Shown piece after piece: positions 32,572 to 40,727 of a DNA stretch of 64,000 nucleotides. Position numbers and translations under genes: made by a program. Where the stretch lies: assembly GCA_963576725.1 (NCBI GenBank), contig OY755241.1:57905071-57969070 (forward strand), in the 5' to 3' direction. This DNA is from Azorinus chamasolen. Lineage: Eukaryota; Mollusca; Bivalvia; Cardiida; Solecurtidae. How positions within the stretch are numbered: position 1 is the stretch's first letter; each line of letters begins with the position of its first letter. The notes beneath the pieces are model-generated. The model ran no database searches and had not been told where the DNA came from. It was given only the letters and a program-made list of their open reading frames with translations.

Positions 32572-32711
32572 ATATATATATACAAAATAGGGGTTCTGGC
32601 CCACCTCCGGTCACGTGACACAAGGTCACGTGACCTCACTCGGCTCGCCTCGCCATACTGGCTCGGCTCACCTCGCCCGGTGTGCCAGAACACCCTATTT
32701 TGTATATATAT
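32572..32711. repeat. Hairpin-forming left terminus of the Polinton
   Basis: The outermost 140 bp folds back on itself. The arm at 32572-32600 (TACAAAATAGGGGTTCTGGC at its inner part) is complementary to 32684-32711, with only one or two differences. The enclosed part is GC-rich, unlike the surrounding DNA, and has two CACGTG palindromes (GTCACGTGAC and GGTCACGTGACC) plus two imperfect GGCTCG-CCTCGCC direct repeats. The same structure is present in inverted orientation at the right end. Confidence 0.85.
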
Positions 32712-33330
32712 CATTGAGGTAAAAAAAAAAACCTAAAGGAGGGACACAAGAAACTATTTAGGGGTAGAGAGAGTGATAAAATAAAAAAAAAAGGTGGTAG
32801 GTAAAAGGAGGGACAGAAAGGAGGGACACAAGAAACTATTCAGGGGTAGAGAGAGTGATAAAATAAAAAAAGGTGGTAGGTAAAAGGAGGGACAGAAAGG
32901 AGGGACACGAGAAACTATTGAGGGGTAGAGAGAGTGATAAAATAAAAAGGGGTAGGTAGGTAAAAGGAGGGACAGTCCGGAGGGACACAAGAAACTATTC
33001 AGGGGTAGAGAGAGTGATAAAATAAAAAGGTAGGAGGTAAAAGGAGGGACAGTCCGGAGGGACACAAGAAACTATTCAGGGGTAGAGAGAGTGATAAAAT
33101 AAAAAGGTAGGTAAAAGGAGGGACAGAAAGGAGGGACACGAGAAACTATTCGGGGGTAGAGAGAGTGATAAAATAAAAAGGTAGGTAGGTAAAAGGAGGG
33201 ACAGTGAGATGAGTAAAATTTAAAAAAAACCTAAAGGAGGGACAGAGAGAAACTATCGTGGGTGGGGAAGGGTACGAAAATAAAAAAAAGGGACACCGAA
33301 CTTTAAAGTAAAAACAGAACGCTCCTATAT
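32581..33330 (+). repeat. Polinton left terminal inverted repeat
   Basis: About 750 bp, matching 48430-49641 in reverse. In order it holds the terminal hairpin segment (32572-32711), an A-rich spacer, six tandem units of about 75-80 bp built around GTAGAGAGAGTGATAAAA (near 32759, 32840, 32919, 33000, 33076 and 33155), and a short inner segment ending at ACAGAACGCTCCTAT. Units differ in whether the GGAGGGACAG stretch is followed by AAAGG or TCCGG. The right copy has about twice as many units, so the two ends are not identical in length. Confidence 0.93.
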
Positions 33331-33333
33331 ATA

Positions 33334-33378
<45 letters not shown>

Positions 33379-33411
33379 TAACAATAATAATACTAATAAT
33401 AATACTAATAC

Positions 33412-33443
<32 letters not shown>

Positions 33444-33998
33444 TAATAAGGTGATAAAAATAAAATAAATAGGACAAATTTGTAAAATATTTGAGTATTA
33501 TTGCGTTCTCTGATACCCCCCGATAAATTACCCGTCGCCGGATAATATAGCCGCAACCGAGAGTTTTACTCCCCTATCGTTTGCCAACGTGGCAAGGTTA
33601 TTGATTTGTGCACAAAGTCATATCCGCCCTGCAACGCATTGAAGACGAGCGTGTTCATTTAGGAAATAAACACCTATAATAATTATGTAAGTACATATTT
33701 CTTTTGAAACATCGTTTCACCAGTCGTGTAATTGCTTCTACGACGTATAGATAACATTTTAAAGCAAGTATACATGCGATGTAGCGTGTGCATTCATCAA
33801 CCTGAATCGAGGTCAAATTATGCAACAGTTAAGTTAGATACTATTTAGATGCTAGTGAGTTTGTTTCTGCACATATCTATACATTGATGAATATAGATCA
33901 AAAAGTGAGCATTTCACTATTAACTTAATATGTGTTATTATTATACCACATTTATGTGCATTCACATAGCAAGATAAACTAGACAATATCTATGTTTA
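33331..33998. other. Left interior of Polinton, TAA microsatellite, no gene seen
   Basis: 33335-33445 is an interrupted (TAA)n run with a few CAA and CTA variants. From 33446 to 33998 I see no credible coding frame. A donor-like GTAAGT at 33689 could be the 5' end of an intron whose acceptor is TTTCAG at 34231-34236, but no coding exon could be recognised upstream. Confidence 0.6.
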
Positions 33999-34197
33999 CA
34001 CCGTTATTTTTCATAACGGTGCGTTGGTACAAATCTACCCTTATATTTTTACCCTTACAAATCTACCCTAATATTTTTTACCCTTACACCGTTATTTTTC
34101 ATAACGGTGCGTTGGTACAAATCTACCCTTATATTTTTACCCTTACAAATCTACCCTAATATTTTTTACCCTTACACCGTTATTTTTCATAACGGTG
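33999..34197 (+). repeat. 88 bp tandem repeat with three identical hairpins
   Basis: The hairpin CACCGTTAT-TTTTC-ATAACGGTG occurs at 33999-34021, 34087-34109 and 34175-34197, exactly 88 bp apart. Each period also contains two near-copies of AAATCTACCCTTATATTTTT. It lies just upstream of the first + strand gene of the element, where a promoter or replication-control region would be expected. A role is inferred only from the position and the regular phasing. Confidence 0.9.
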
Positions 34198-34357
34198 AAA
34201 CCATAAATATGTATTTTCTGTATTTTCTACTTTCAGGGACAATCTTCGAACAGACCTACAAAAACTCACCAGCTATCTACTCGACACATATCCAGAAGAC
34301 GAAGTAATAAAGAGATGGAACGAAACCTTTTCGCAAGAATACGACGTACTTTTAACC

Positions 34358-34801
34358 ATGGAAGCCAAATCAACCAAGAAACAACAAAAGAAACAAAACA
34401 AACAAACAAACAAAGAACGTATAAAACAACGCCTCCAGAACTCATATCCAGAAGACAGACAATACCAGGGACAAGTGAACATCGACATCAGAAACGAAGA
34501 AACTATAATTCAGTGTCTAAAAGATTTGAATAAATTAGAAAGCAGCAACAACAGACATTTAGTTTTCATAGCATCTCAACAAGGAGAACTTTTGAAAGAA
34601 ATTAAAAAAACAATTCCAAATAAAGAACTACAATCGTATTTACAAAATCATAATATTTTTTATTCTCAACAAAAATGCAGGTCACTTATCATATTGTATG
34701 AATTAGTGGCAGAATTTCAAATTTTACTCCGATGTGACGTTCCTGTTAGTTTTCTTACACAAAACAGTAAAACAATAAAAGAAATTTGTAAAGAATGGTA
34801 A
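34358..34801 (+). CDS. Small Lys/Gln-rich protein of unknown function, possibly with an upstream exon
   Basis: 147 codons from the first ATG. The N-terminal 35 residues are almost only Lys, Gln, Asn and Thr; the remainder is predicted helical and hydrophilic. The same frame stays open upstream to the TGA at 34196 and reads like coding sequence from 34238. That stretch contains an acidic YPED motif which recurs after the Met (residues 30-33), a sign of internal duplication. The frame is preceded by TTTTCTACTTTCAG at 34223-34236, a good splice-acceptor sequence, so the true protein may start in an unseen exon. No family recognised. It lies left of the polymerase, on the same strand. Confidence 0.6.
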   Translation: MEAKSTKKQQKKQNKQTNKERIKQRLQNSYPEDRQYQGQVNIDIRNEETIIQCLKDLNKLESSNNRHLVFIASQQGELLKEIKKTIPNKELQSYLQNHNIFYSQQKCRSLIILYELVAEFQILLRCDVPVSFLTQNSKTIKEICKEW

Positions 34802-34844
34802 AAATAAAACTTTAAAATGTACATTTCTGTTTTTTATTTGTTAT

Positions 34845-35111
34845 TTAATTAATTTCTATATTCATTAATCTTTTAACTTCTTCATTATATGGTTTGATTA
34901 CCTCGTGATATCTACAGTTCACTCTTATTTTATTAGACCCGCATTTATTGCAGATTTGCAATTTGGAATAAGTCCTTTTCCCGCAATATATACACGGTTT
35001 CACATTATCATTTTTCATCAGAAATTTATGTATAGCGCAATATATAGAACATTTTACGGGTCTTTTAAAACATCGTTTATCACTTCCAACCTTTGAGAAT
35101 TCGCATTCCAT
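34845..35111 (-). CDS. Small zinc-ribbon-like protein
   Basis: 88 residues with eight or more cysteines in a regular arrangement: C3, C14, C21, C25, then CIYC at 40-43 and CNKC at 54-57, followed by C65 and a late His. This suggests two or three zinc-binding knuckles, so a DNA- or protein-binding role is plausible. No specific family recognised. It diverges from the polymerase reading frame at 35170; the two start regions form the inverted repeat ATTCCATTTATT / AATAAATGGAAT. Such a divergent arrangement suggests shared control. Confidence 0.65.
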   Translation of the reverse strand: MECEFSKVGSDKRCFKRPVKCSIYCAIHKFLMKNDNVKPCIYCGKRTYSKLQICNKCGSNKIRVNCRYHEVIKPYNEEVKRLMNIEIN

Positions 35112-35176
35112 TTATTTAAAATAATAAATAATTATTTGTTATACTTAATTAAAAAACTAACCTTAATAAATGGAAT
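35104..35176. promoter_or_regulatory. Divergent start region with 12 bp perfect inverted repeat
   Basis: ATTCCATTTATT (35104-35115) and its exact complement AATAAATGGAAT (35165-35176) contain the start codons of the zinc-ribbon gene (-) and of the polymerase 5' frame (+). The 49 bp between them is AT-rich. This is a candidate bidirectional promoter; function is inferred from layout only. Confidence 0.55.
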
Positions 35177-35310
35177 CTGAAATCACCAAAGAGTCATCTA
35201 TTAAATTAGTAGACAACCCGAAATGTAGTTATTTCAAAGCGTACGAAATTAACGCTAATATTTATAAAGACCCTAGCATATTGTTTAATGATAAAAAATC
35301 TGAATATTAG
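35170..35310 (+). pseudogene. 5' fragment of the DNA polymerase gene, separated by a frame break
   Basis: A 46-codon frame starts at the ATG in the AATAAATGG context and ends at TAG 35308-35310. From about 35304 coding-like sequence continues in a different frame and runs without a stop into the polymerase frame at 35448, including about 48 codons upstream of its first Met. The simplest reading is a single-base loss near 35300-35307 that split the polymerase N-terminus. A downstream start at 35448 could still give a shortened protein. Confidence 0.7.
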
Positions 35311-35447
35311 ATCAAATCAAAAAAGATATAAAAGAATATAATGGTATTAAGTTTTCGGTAGGTCTTTCTCTTCAATTCTTTCATGATGAACATAACGGTA
35401 ATAAGAAATATGTTGACGCTTCAAATCATACCTTACAAGCCGTTGCA

Positions 35448-38400
35448 TTGAATGATGAAAATATCGAAGAACATTATAATGAACAAACTTCTTATTTACT
35501 ATTATGGATTGAGAAATTTACAAACACAGCTTCAGGGTTAGAAATTGATCACTGTAAAATACTATATTTAAATATCGCAAAATACGAACCATTAAAAGGT
35601 TCTTCATATATAGATCTACCTTCCTATTTAAAACTCAAGAAAGCAATAATCAATGTTAAAAATAAAGATGATGCGTGTTTATTCAGAGCAATAGTTTCCG
35701 CTCTTTATCCAACCACAAAACATTCTGAAAGACCTTCATCTTATCCCGATTATAATACTATTCTTAATATAAAAGATATTGAAACTCCCACACCATTAAC
35801 GCAGATACCAAAAATAGAAAAACAAAATAATCTCTCGATAAATGTATACGGTTATACAAAGTCGATATTTCCATATTATATATCGAATCAATCTAAAGAG
35901 ATTAAAAGAATAAACTTACTCTTGATTTCGGAAGAAGAAAAATATCACTACTGTTGGATTAAGAATCTTAATAGATTACTCTTTGATCAAAACAAGTATA
36001 AAGGACAAACGTCCTTTTGCGATAGATGTTTATACGGTTTTTCTAGAGAAGAATTACTTACTAATCATAAAGAAGATTGCGAAGGAATAAATAAAACATC
36101 TTTAAGAATAGAAATGCCTAAAAAAGGTGATACAACCAAGTTCGAAAACCATCAAAATCAAATGCCTGTTCCATATGTAATCTATGCAGACTTTGAAAGT
36201 ATAATAAAACCTAAATTAGAAGAAAAAGGAGATCAAACAGAAATAACGAGTGAACATGAAGCATGTGGATTTGGATATCAAGTTCTTAGATATGATGGTA
36301 AAATAGAGAAAGAACCTATCATTTACAGAGGAGAAAATACCGCTGAAGTCTTTCTAAATCATTTAGAAAATGAAGTAGAAAATATTAACGACATATTTAA
36401 ACATCCTAAACCATTGATTATGACAAAACAAAATAAAATAGATTTTAAAAACGCAACTCATTGCTGGATATGCGAAGAAGAAATATTAAAAGATAAAGTT
36501 AGAGATCACTGTCATTTCACGGGTGAATACAGAGGTGCAGCACATAAAACATGCAACTTTAAACTAAAGATAAAACCATATTCAACTAAAATACCTGTTG
36601 TCTTTCATAATCTAAAAGGTTATGATTCTCATCTTATAATGCAAAAGATACATACCTCTCGAAGCGGTAAGATTTCTTGTATAGCGAGTAATACAGAAAA
36701 GTATATTTCTTTCAGCATTGGTCAACTAAAATTCTTAGATAGTTTTTCCTTTATGGCTTCATCTTTAGAAAAACTAGTTAATGCAACTGAAAAATCAAAT
36801 TTTAAAATAACGAAAAGTCAGTTTGGTGATAAGACTGATTTACTTTTGCGTAAAGGTGTATATCCGTACGAATATATCGATTCTTTTGATAGATTTAATG
36901 AAACGGAATTACCTGATATAAGTAAATTCTATAGTTCTCTATCAGATGATAGTATAAATCAATCTGATTATGATTATGCACAAAAGATATGGAAAATCTT
37001 TGAATGTAAAAATATTGGCGATTATCATGATTTATACCTCAAAACCGATGTATTATTATTAGCGGATGTATTCCAAACATTTAGAAAAACGTGTATAAAG
37101 GCGTATGATCTTGACCCTCTACATTATTACACTGCACCCGGTCTATCATGGGATGCTTTACTTAAATATACGCGAATAGACTTAGAACTGTTTACGGATA
37201 TTGACATGCATCTCTTTATAGAAAAAGGTATGCGTGGTGGTATTAGCATGGTCTCTAAAAGACACGCTAAAGCAAACAACACGCACGTTTCTGATTATGA
37301 TAAAGAAAAGGATCATAATTATATAATGTATTATGATGCTAATAATCTCTATGGTCTCGCGATGAGTCAACCACTTCCATACGGTGGTTTCAAATGGTTG
37401 AGTGGTAAAGTAGGTAAAATGCAAAAAGGGAAAGGCCGGATATATGAAGTGGATTTGGAATATCCACAACATCTACATAAAGAACACAATGACTACCCCT
37501 TAGCACCCGAAAAACTTTCGGTGAAACCTGAATGGTTGTCCGATTATCAAAACGAATTACTCGATAATAACAGCATGTTAAATGTAGAAAAGCTTGTCCC
37601 TAACCTGATGGACAAGAAAAAATATGTAGTTCATTACAAGAATCTACAACTTTACATGAAACTTGGTATGAAAGTAGAAAAAGTCCACAGAGTATTAGAG
37701 TTCGATGAGAAGCCTTGGATGGAGTCATACATCCGTCTGAATACCGAATTCAGAAAGAAGGCAAAGTCTACGTTTGAAAAGGATTTTTTCAAATTAATGA
37801 ATAATGCGGTGTTCGGAAAGACGATGGAGAATCTACGTCAAAGAGTTGACATTAGACTTATAAAAACGAATGGAACTGAAAATGAGAAACTAAGAAAAGT
37901 AATTGCCAAGCCAAACTTTAACAGACGCGTTAAATTTTCTAATGATCTATCCGCTATTCATGTCAGCAAGACGCATCTAACGTTAGATAAACCGATATAC
38001 ATTGGATTTAGTGTTCTCGATTTATCGAAATACCACATGTATGACTGGTATTACAACACGTTAAAAAATAAATACGGAGAAAACTGCACCTTGTTATACA
38101 CCGACACTGATAGTTTATTAGTGGATATAAAAACCGAAGATGTTTATAAAGATATGCTCGAAATGAAAGATGAATATGACTTCTCTGACTACTCAAAAGA
38201 CCATCCACTCTATAATGAAACGAATAAAAAAGTAATAGGTAAATTTAAAGATGAATGCGCGGGTGTTCCGATAGCCGAATATGTAGGTCTAAGACCTAAA
38301 CTATATTCGGTATTAAGAGCGGATGAAGAAGTAATAAAAAAATCTAAAGGTACAAAAAAATATATAATTAATAAACGAATAAACTTCGAAAATTATAAAG

Positions 38401-38576
38401 ATTCATTATTCAATAAAAAAAAATATTCGCATTCGATGAATATGCTACGATCTATACACCACAACATCTACGGACTGACAGTAAATAAAATTACGCTCTC
38501 TCCACTCGATACCAAAAGATATATATCGTCAGATGGAATTACGACGTACGCGTATGGGTATCAGCGGGAACAATAA
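35448..38576 (+). CDS. polB: Protein-primed family B DNA polymerase (Polinton pPolB)
   Basis: 1042 residues from the first Met. Exonuclease motifs: YADFES (247-251, D248/E250), HNLKGYDSH (387-395) and YLKTD (530-534). Polymerase motifs: DANNLYG (630-636), KLMNNAVFGKTMEN (782-795) and YTDTDS (884-889). Before the exonuclease, DDACLFRAI (74-82) with H167 resembles an OTU-type cysteine protease core, and C191/C194/H207/C211 form a C2H2-like finger. C339-C342 with DHCH (353-356), H366 and C369 match the endonuclease-VII-like zinc domain common in invertebrate Polinton polymerases. It replicates the element from protein-primed ends. The true start is probably upstream, across a frame break at about 35300. 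Its 3' end overlaps the integrase gene tail to tail by 38 bp. Confidence 0.95.
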   Translation: MNDENIEEHYNEQTSYLLLWIEKFTNTASGLEIDHCKILYLNIAKYEPLKGSSYIDLPSYLKLKKAIINVKNKDDACLFRAIVSALYPTTKHSERPSSYPDYNTILNIKDIETPTPLTQIPKIEKQNNLSINVYGYTKSIFPYYISNQSKEIKRINLLLISEEEKYHYCWIKNLNRLLFDQNKYKGQTSFCDRCLYGFSREELLTNHKEDCEGINKTSLRIEMPKKGDTTKFENHQNQMPVPYVIYADFESIIKPKLEEKGDQTEITSEHEACGFGYQVLRYDGKIEKEPIIYRGENTAEVFLNHLENEVENINDIFKHPKPLIMTKQNKIDFKNATHCWICEEEILKDKVRDHCHFTGEYRGAAHKTCNFKLKIKPYSTKIPVVFHNLKGYDSHLIMQKIHTSRSGKISCIASNTEKYISFSIGQLKFLDSFSFMASSLEKLVNATEKSNFKITKSQFGDKTDLLLRKGVYPYEYIDSFDRFNETELPDISKFYSSLSDDSINQSDYDYAQKIWKIFECKNIGDYHDLYLKTDVLLLADVFQTFRKTCIKAYDLDPLHYYTAPGLSWDALLKYTRIDLELFTDIDMHLFIEKGMRGGISMVSKRHAKANNTHVSDYDKEKDHNYIMYYDANNLYGLAMSQPLPYGGFKWLSGKVGKMQKGKGRIYEVDLEYPQHLHKEHNDYPLAPEKLSVKPEWLSDYQNELLDNNSMLNVEKLVPNLMDKKKYVVHYKNLQLYMKLGMKVEKVHRVLEFDEKPWMESYIRLNTEFRKKAKSTFEKDFFKLMNNAVFGKTMENLRQRVDIRLIKTNGTENEKLRKVIAKPNFNRRVKFSNDLSAIHVSKTHLTLDKPIYIGFSVLDLSKYHMYDWYYNTLKNKYGENCTLLYTDTDSLLVDIKTEDVYKDMLEMKDEYDFSDYSKDHPLYNETNKKVIGKFKDECAGVPIAEYVGLRPKLYSVLRADEEVIKKSKGTKKYIINKRINFENYKDSLFNKKKYSHSMNMLRSIHHNIYGLTVNKITLSPLDTKRYISSDGITTYAYGYQREQ

Positions 38577-39438
38577 GAAGTTCTTCTTTAACGAAACCTC
38601 TCTGTGGTGCGGGATATTTCAAATAATAAACTCTTATCCCCTGCGTAATAATATGATAATCTATATTATGAATATCGACCGACCATATTGGGTCGGTAGC
38701 TCTTCTCTTACCACCTCCTTCTAATTCTCCGGGTTGATATAAATATCTAACGTTCGCGAGTGGACATATTTCAGTATCAACTTTTCTCGTTATAATTGGA
38801 GAAGGTTTTTTCGTCTCATTATTCAAAGCCTTAACGACGTTCGGTAATCTCTTAACCCATTCTCTATTTCTTTCCCGCGTTTCGATCTCCTTAGCGTACT
38901 GATAACCGAACAATCTTTCGGCCAAAGTTCTATTAAATCTCTCTACGATTCCTTGATCTCTATGTATCTCTCTTCTACCTCTTCTTATTTTAACATTACG
39001 TTTAGCCATTAGTTGAGAAACAACGCCCATAAATTCACTACCTGGGTCAACTTGTAATAATTTGGGATAGTTCAAATGTCTTTTATAAATCTTCTCAAAA
39101 GCGGAGGCAACTTCTTTACTGTCTTTCGATGTCAATGGTTCTGCTTCTTTATATCTAGTTCCCGCATCTACTAATGTCAATGCGTACTTGTACGTTTTAT
39201 TTTTAACTCTATCAAAAGGTAAGAACAGCAAATCGGCTTGATGTACTTCGTTCTTCGCAGACACGTCAAATTTAGGTCTTATTATCTTTTTAGGTGCGGG
39301 TAAATATATCTGCCACACAGCTTGTTTATTTAGAAATTCTAACGCTCGTTTATTACTAACTTTGGCTTCTTTAGCTAACTTACTAACGGCCGTCTTACCT
39401 TTCCAAAATCCTTTAGGGCTATAGTATATTTTTTCCAT
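38539..39438 (-). CDS. int: Polinton integrase (retroviral-type rve fold)
   Basis: 299 residues. A short helical N-terminal domain lacks the HHCC zinc finger. The catalytic core has D69 (HQADL), D131 (LLQVDPGSEF) and E166 (QGIVERFNR), with spacing typical of DDE integrases. The C-terminal part (about 250-290) is small, basic and beta-rich, as expected for an SH3/chromo-like DNA-binding domain. It would cut and join the terminal repeats to host DNA and create the short target duplication. It lies 1 bp from the next gene in the block and overlaps the end of polB by 38 bp on the opposite strand. No internal breaks. Confidence 0.93.
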   Translation of the reverse strand: MEKIYYSPKGFWKGKTAVSKLAKEAKVSNKRALEFLNKQAVWQIYLPAPKKIIRPKFDVSAKNEVHQADLLFLPFDRVKNKTYKYALTLVDAGTRYKEAEPLTSKDSKEVASAFEKIYKRHLNYPKLLQVDPGSEFMGVVSQLMAKRNVKIRRGRREIHRDQGIVERFNRTLAERLFGYQYAKEIETRERNREWVKRLPNVVKALNNETKKPSPIITRKVDTEICPLANVRYLYQPGELEGGGKRRATDPIWSVDIHNIDYHIITQGIRVYYLKYPAPQRGFVKEELLIVPADTHTRTS

Positions 39439-39439
39439 T

Positions 39440-39781
39440 TCACGGGAAAATTAAATCATAAGCGTGATATTTATTCTTCTTGTTATTCTTACACGGTTTC
39501 AATCCGAGCGGTCTAACGTAAAAAGGTGGATCTTTATCCTCTATCTTAGTAGCGAGGTGCCAAGGACACCACACTTTTACATTGCCTTTTAGAGTTAATA
39601 TCGTACTTTCGCCATTTCTCGTTTCAACTGTTATATAGTCAACGATTGTATAGATTTTATTTTTTTCCAAATCGGACCATTTCTTTGTATTATATTCGCT
39701 TTGTTCTTTTAACATTTCTTCAAATTCTTCTTCCGTGATTTCTTTTTGCATTTGTGCTTTACTTTGCTCTTGTGCGCTCAT
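39440..39781 (-). CDS. Conserved Polinton small protein, possible OB-fold
   Basis: 113 residues. The acidic, Gln-rich first 35 residues are followed by a compact region (WSDLEKNKIYTIVDYITVET, then a Gly, a Thr-Leu strand and VWCPWHL) with the strand-turn pattern of single-stranded-DNA-binding OB domains. I recall similar proteins next to integrase in invertebrate Polintons, but with no proven function. A role as a single-strand DNA-binding replication partner is inference. Start context is TTAAATAAATG; 17 bp separate it from the upstream gene. Confidence 0.75.
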   Translation of the reverse strand: MSAQEQSKAQMQKEITEEEFEEMLKEQSEYNTKKWSDLEKNKIYTIVDYITVETRNGESTILTLKGNVKVWCPWHLATKIEDKDPPFYVRPLGLKPCKNNKKNKYHAYDLIFP

Positions 39782-39798
39782 TTATTTAATATAGAAAA

Positions 39799-40221
39799 TC
39801 AATTATATAATTTCCAAGCGACAAACCCGGTTAATGCCATGCCACCGATAACGAAAACGAGTTCTCTATTCTTTTGGTCTTCCGATGGAGTATAAAAATC
39901 GCTTAATTTAGGTTCCGGTGGTAACGCTTGAAGTTCTTTTCCGGTCGAATAATAATACTGTTTCATAGCCGTATCGACATCGTCAAATGTTTTCTCGGAG
40001 TGATGTTCTTTTTTCATCACCTCATTAATATAATCTAATCTTTGAGTTCTTTTTTTATTCCAATCCGCTTGTTCCTGTTCTAATTGTTCCATCGCTTTAT
40101 CGTGCCTTTCTCTTTCTTCATTCGAATCACCATCTATTTTTTTAAATAAATAATTACTACCGCTAAAAGCTAACGCACTCGTAATAGCTCCTCCAACCAT
40201 CATCGCTACCGCGCTCGCCAT
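39799..40221 (-). CDS. Conserved small membrane protein, two hydrophobic ends
   Basis: 140 residues. Residues 2-20 are a hydrophobic, Ala/Gly/Ser-rich segment and 119-138 (LVFVIGGMALTGFVAWKLYN) a second membrane helix. Between them is a charged helix (about 30-85, rich in Glu, Arg and Lys, likely coiled coil), then a Pro-rich stretch with SDFYTPSEDQK. This layout is one I recall as conserved in Polintons of corals and molluscs. A virion membrane or scaffold role is possible; function unknown. Start context TTAAATAAATG. Confidence 0.8.
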   Translation of the reverse strand: MASAVAMMVGGAITSALAFSGSNYLFKKIDGDSNEERERHDKAMEQLEQEQADWNKKRTQRLDYINEVMKKEHHSEKTFDDVDTAMKQYYYSTGKELQALPPEPKLSDFYTPSEDQKNRELVFVIGGMALTGFVAWKLYN

Positions 40222-40242
40222 TTATTTAATTAAAAAATAAAA

Positions 40243-40461
40243 CTAGGATTCCCATTTACTTTGAGGTCGATATTCTACTGGAGCTGGAATCAACTTAATA
40301 ATTTCCCAAATAGTTAAACCTGTTAATAAAATACCGGTAACAATAGGTAAAAAATTACTTTTCTTTTCTTTATTAGGAACCATTAAATTTGAATAATCTT
40401 CAACATCTAAATATAAGAAATCATACTTTACACCTACTTTAATTGGTATTACTATTGCCAT
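40243..40461 (-). CDS. Small single-pass membrane protein
   Basis: 72 residues. The first 30 residues are polar with several Tyr and Val, followed by one membrane helix (about 37-58, FLPIVTGILLTGLTIWEIIK) and a short Pro-rich tail. Start context TTTAAAAAATG. 18-21 bp to both neighbours. No family recognised; membership in the block of small membrane proteins suggests a structural or virion-membrane role. Confidence 0.75.
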   Translation of the reverse strand: MAIVIPIKVGVKYDFLYLDVEDYSNLMVPNKEKKSNFLPIVTGILLTGLTIWEIIKLIPAPVEYRPQSKWES

Positions 40462-40479
40462 TTTTTAAAAAATAAAAAA

Positions 40480-40710
40480 CTACTTCATAATATCAGCCGG
40501 TATAATACCCTGTTTAACTAACATATCTTTAGTTACCATTGCGAGTAATATATCTATAGATAACATTCCGATATCACTCATATTAAAATCTACTTTAGGT
40601 GGTTGTCTTTTAAATAGTTTTCTACCTATTTCGGAATATCCGACCGTTAATACCGTTTCTACTCCGGCGTGATATAACGTATTCACTATTTGTTTTTCAT
40701 CTGCAGACAT
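40480..40710 (-). CDS. Conserved small hydrophobic protein
   Basis: 76 residues with amphipathic hydrophobic segments at about 10-32 and 46-66, and the C-terminal signature DMLVKQGIIPADIMK, which I recall from related elements in other invertebrates. No catalytic motif. Start context TTTTAAAAAATG; 17 bp from the upstream gene. Function unknown. Confidence 0.78.
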   Translation of the reverse strand: MSADEKQIVNTLYHAGVETVLTVGYSEIGRKLFKRQPPKVDFNMSDIGMLSIDILLAMVTKDMLVKQGIIPADIMK

Positions 40711-40727
40711 TTTTTAAAAGGAAAAAA

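Noticed and set aside
33146..33556. 136-codon frame with a poly-Ile stretch
   Set aside because: It translates the TAA microsatellite plus TIR units; no coding signature.
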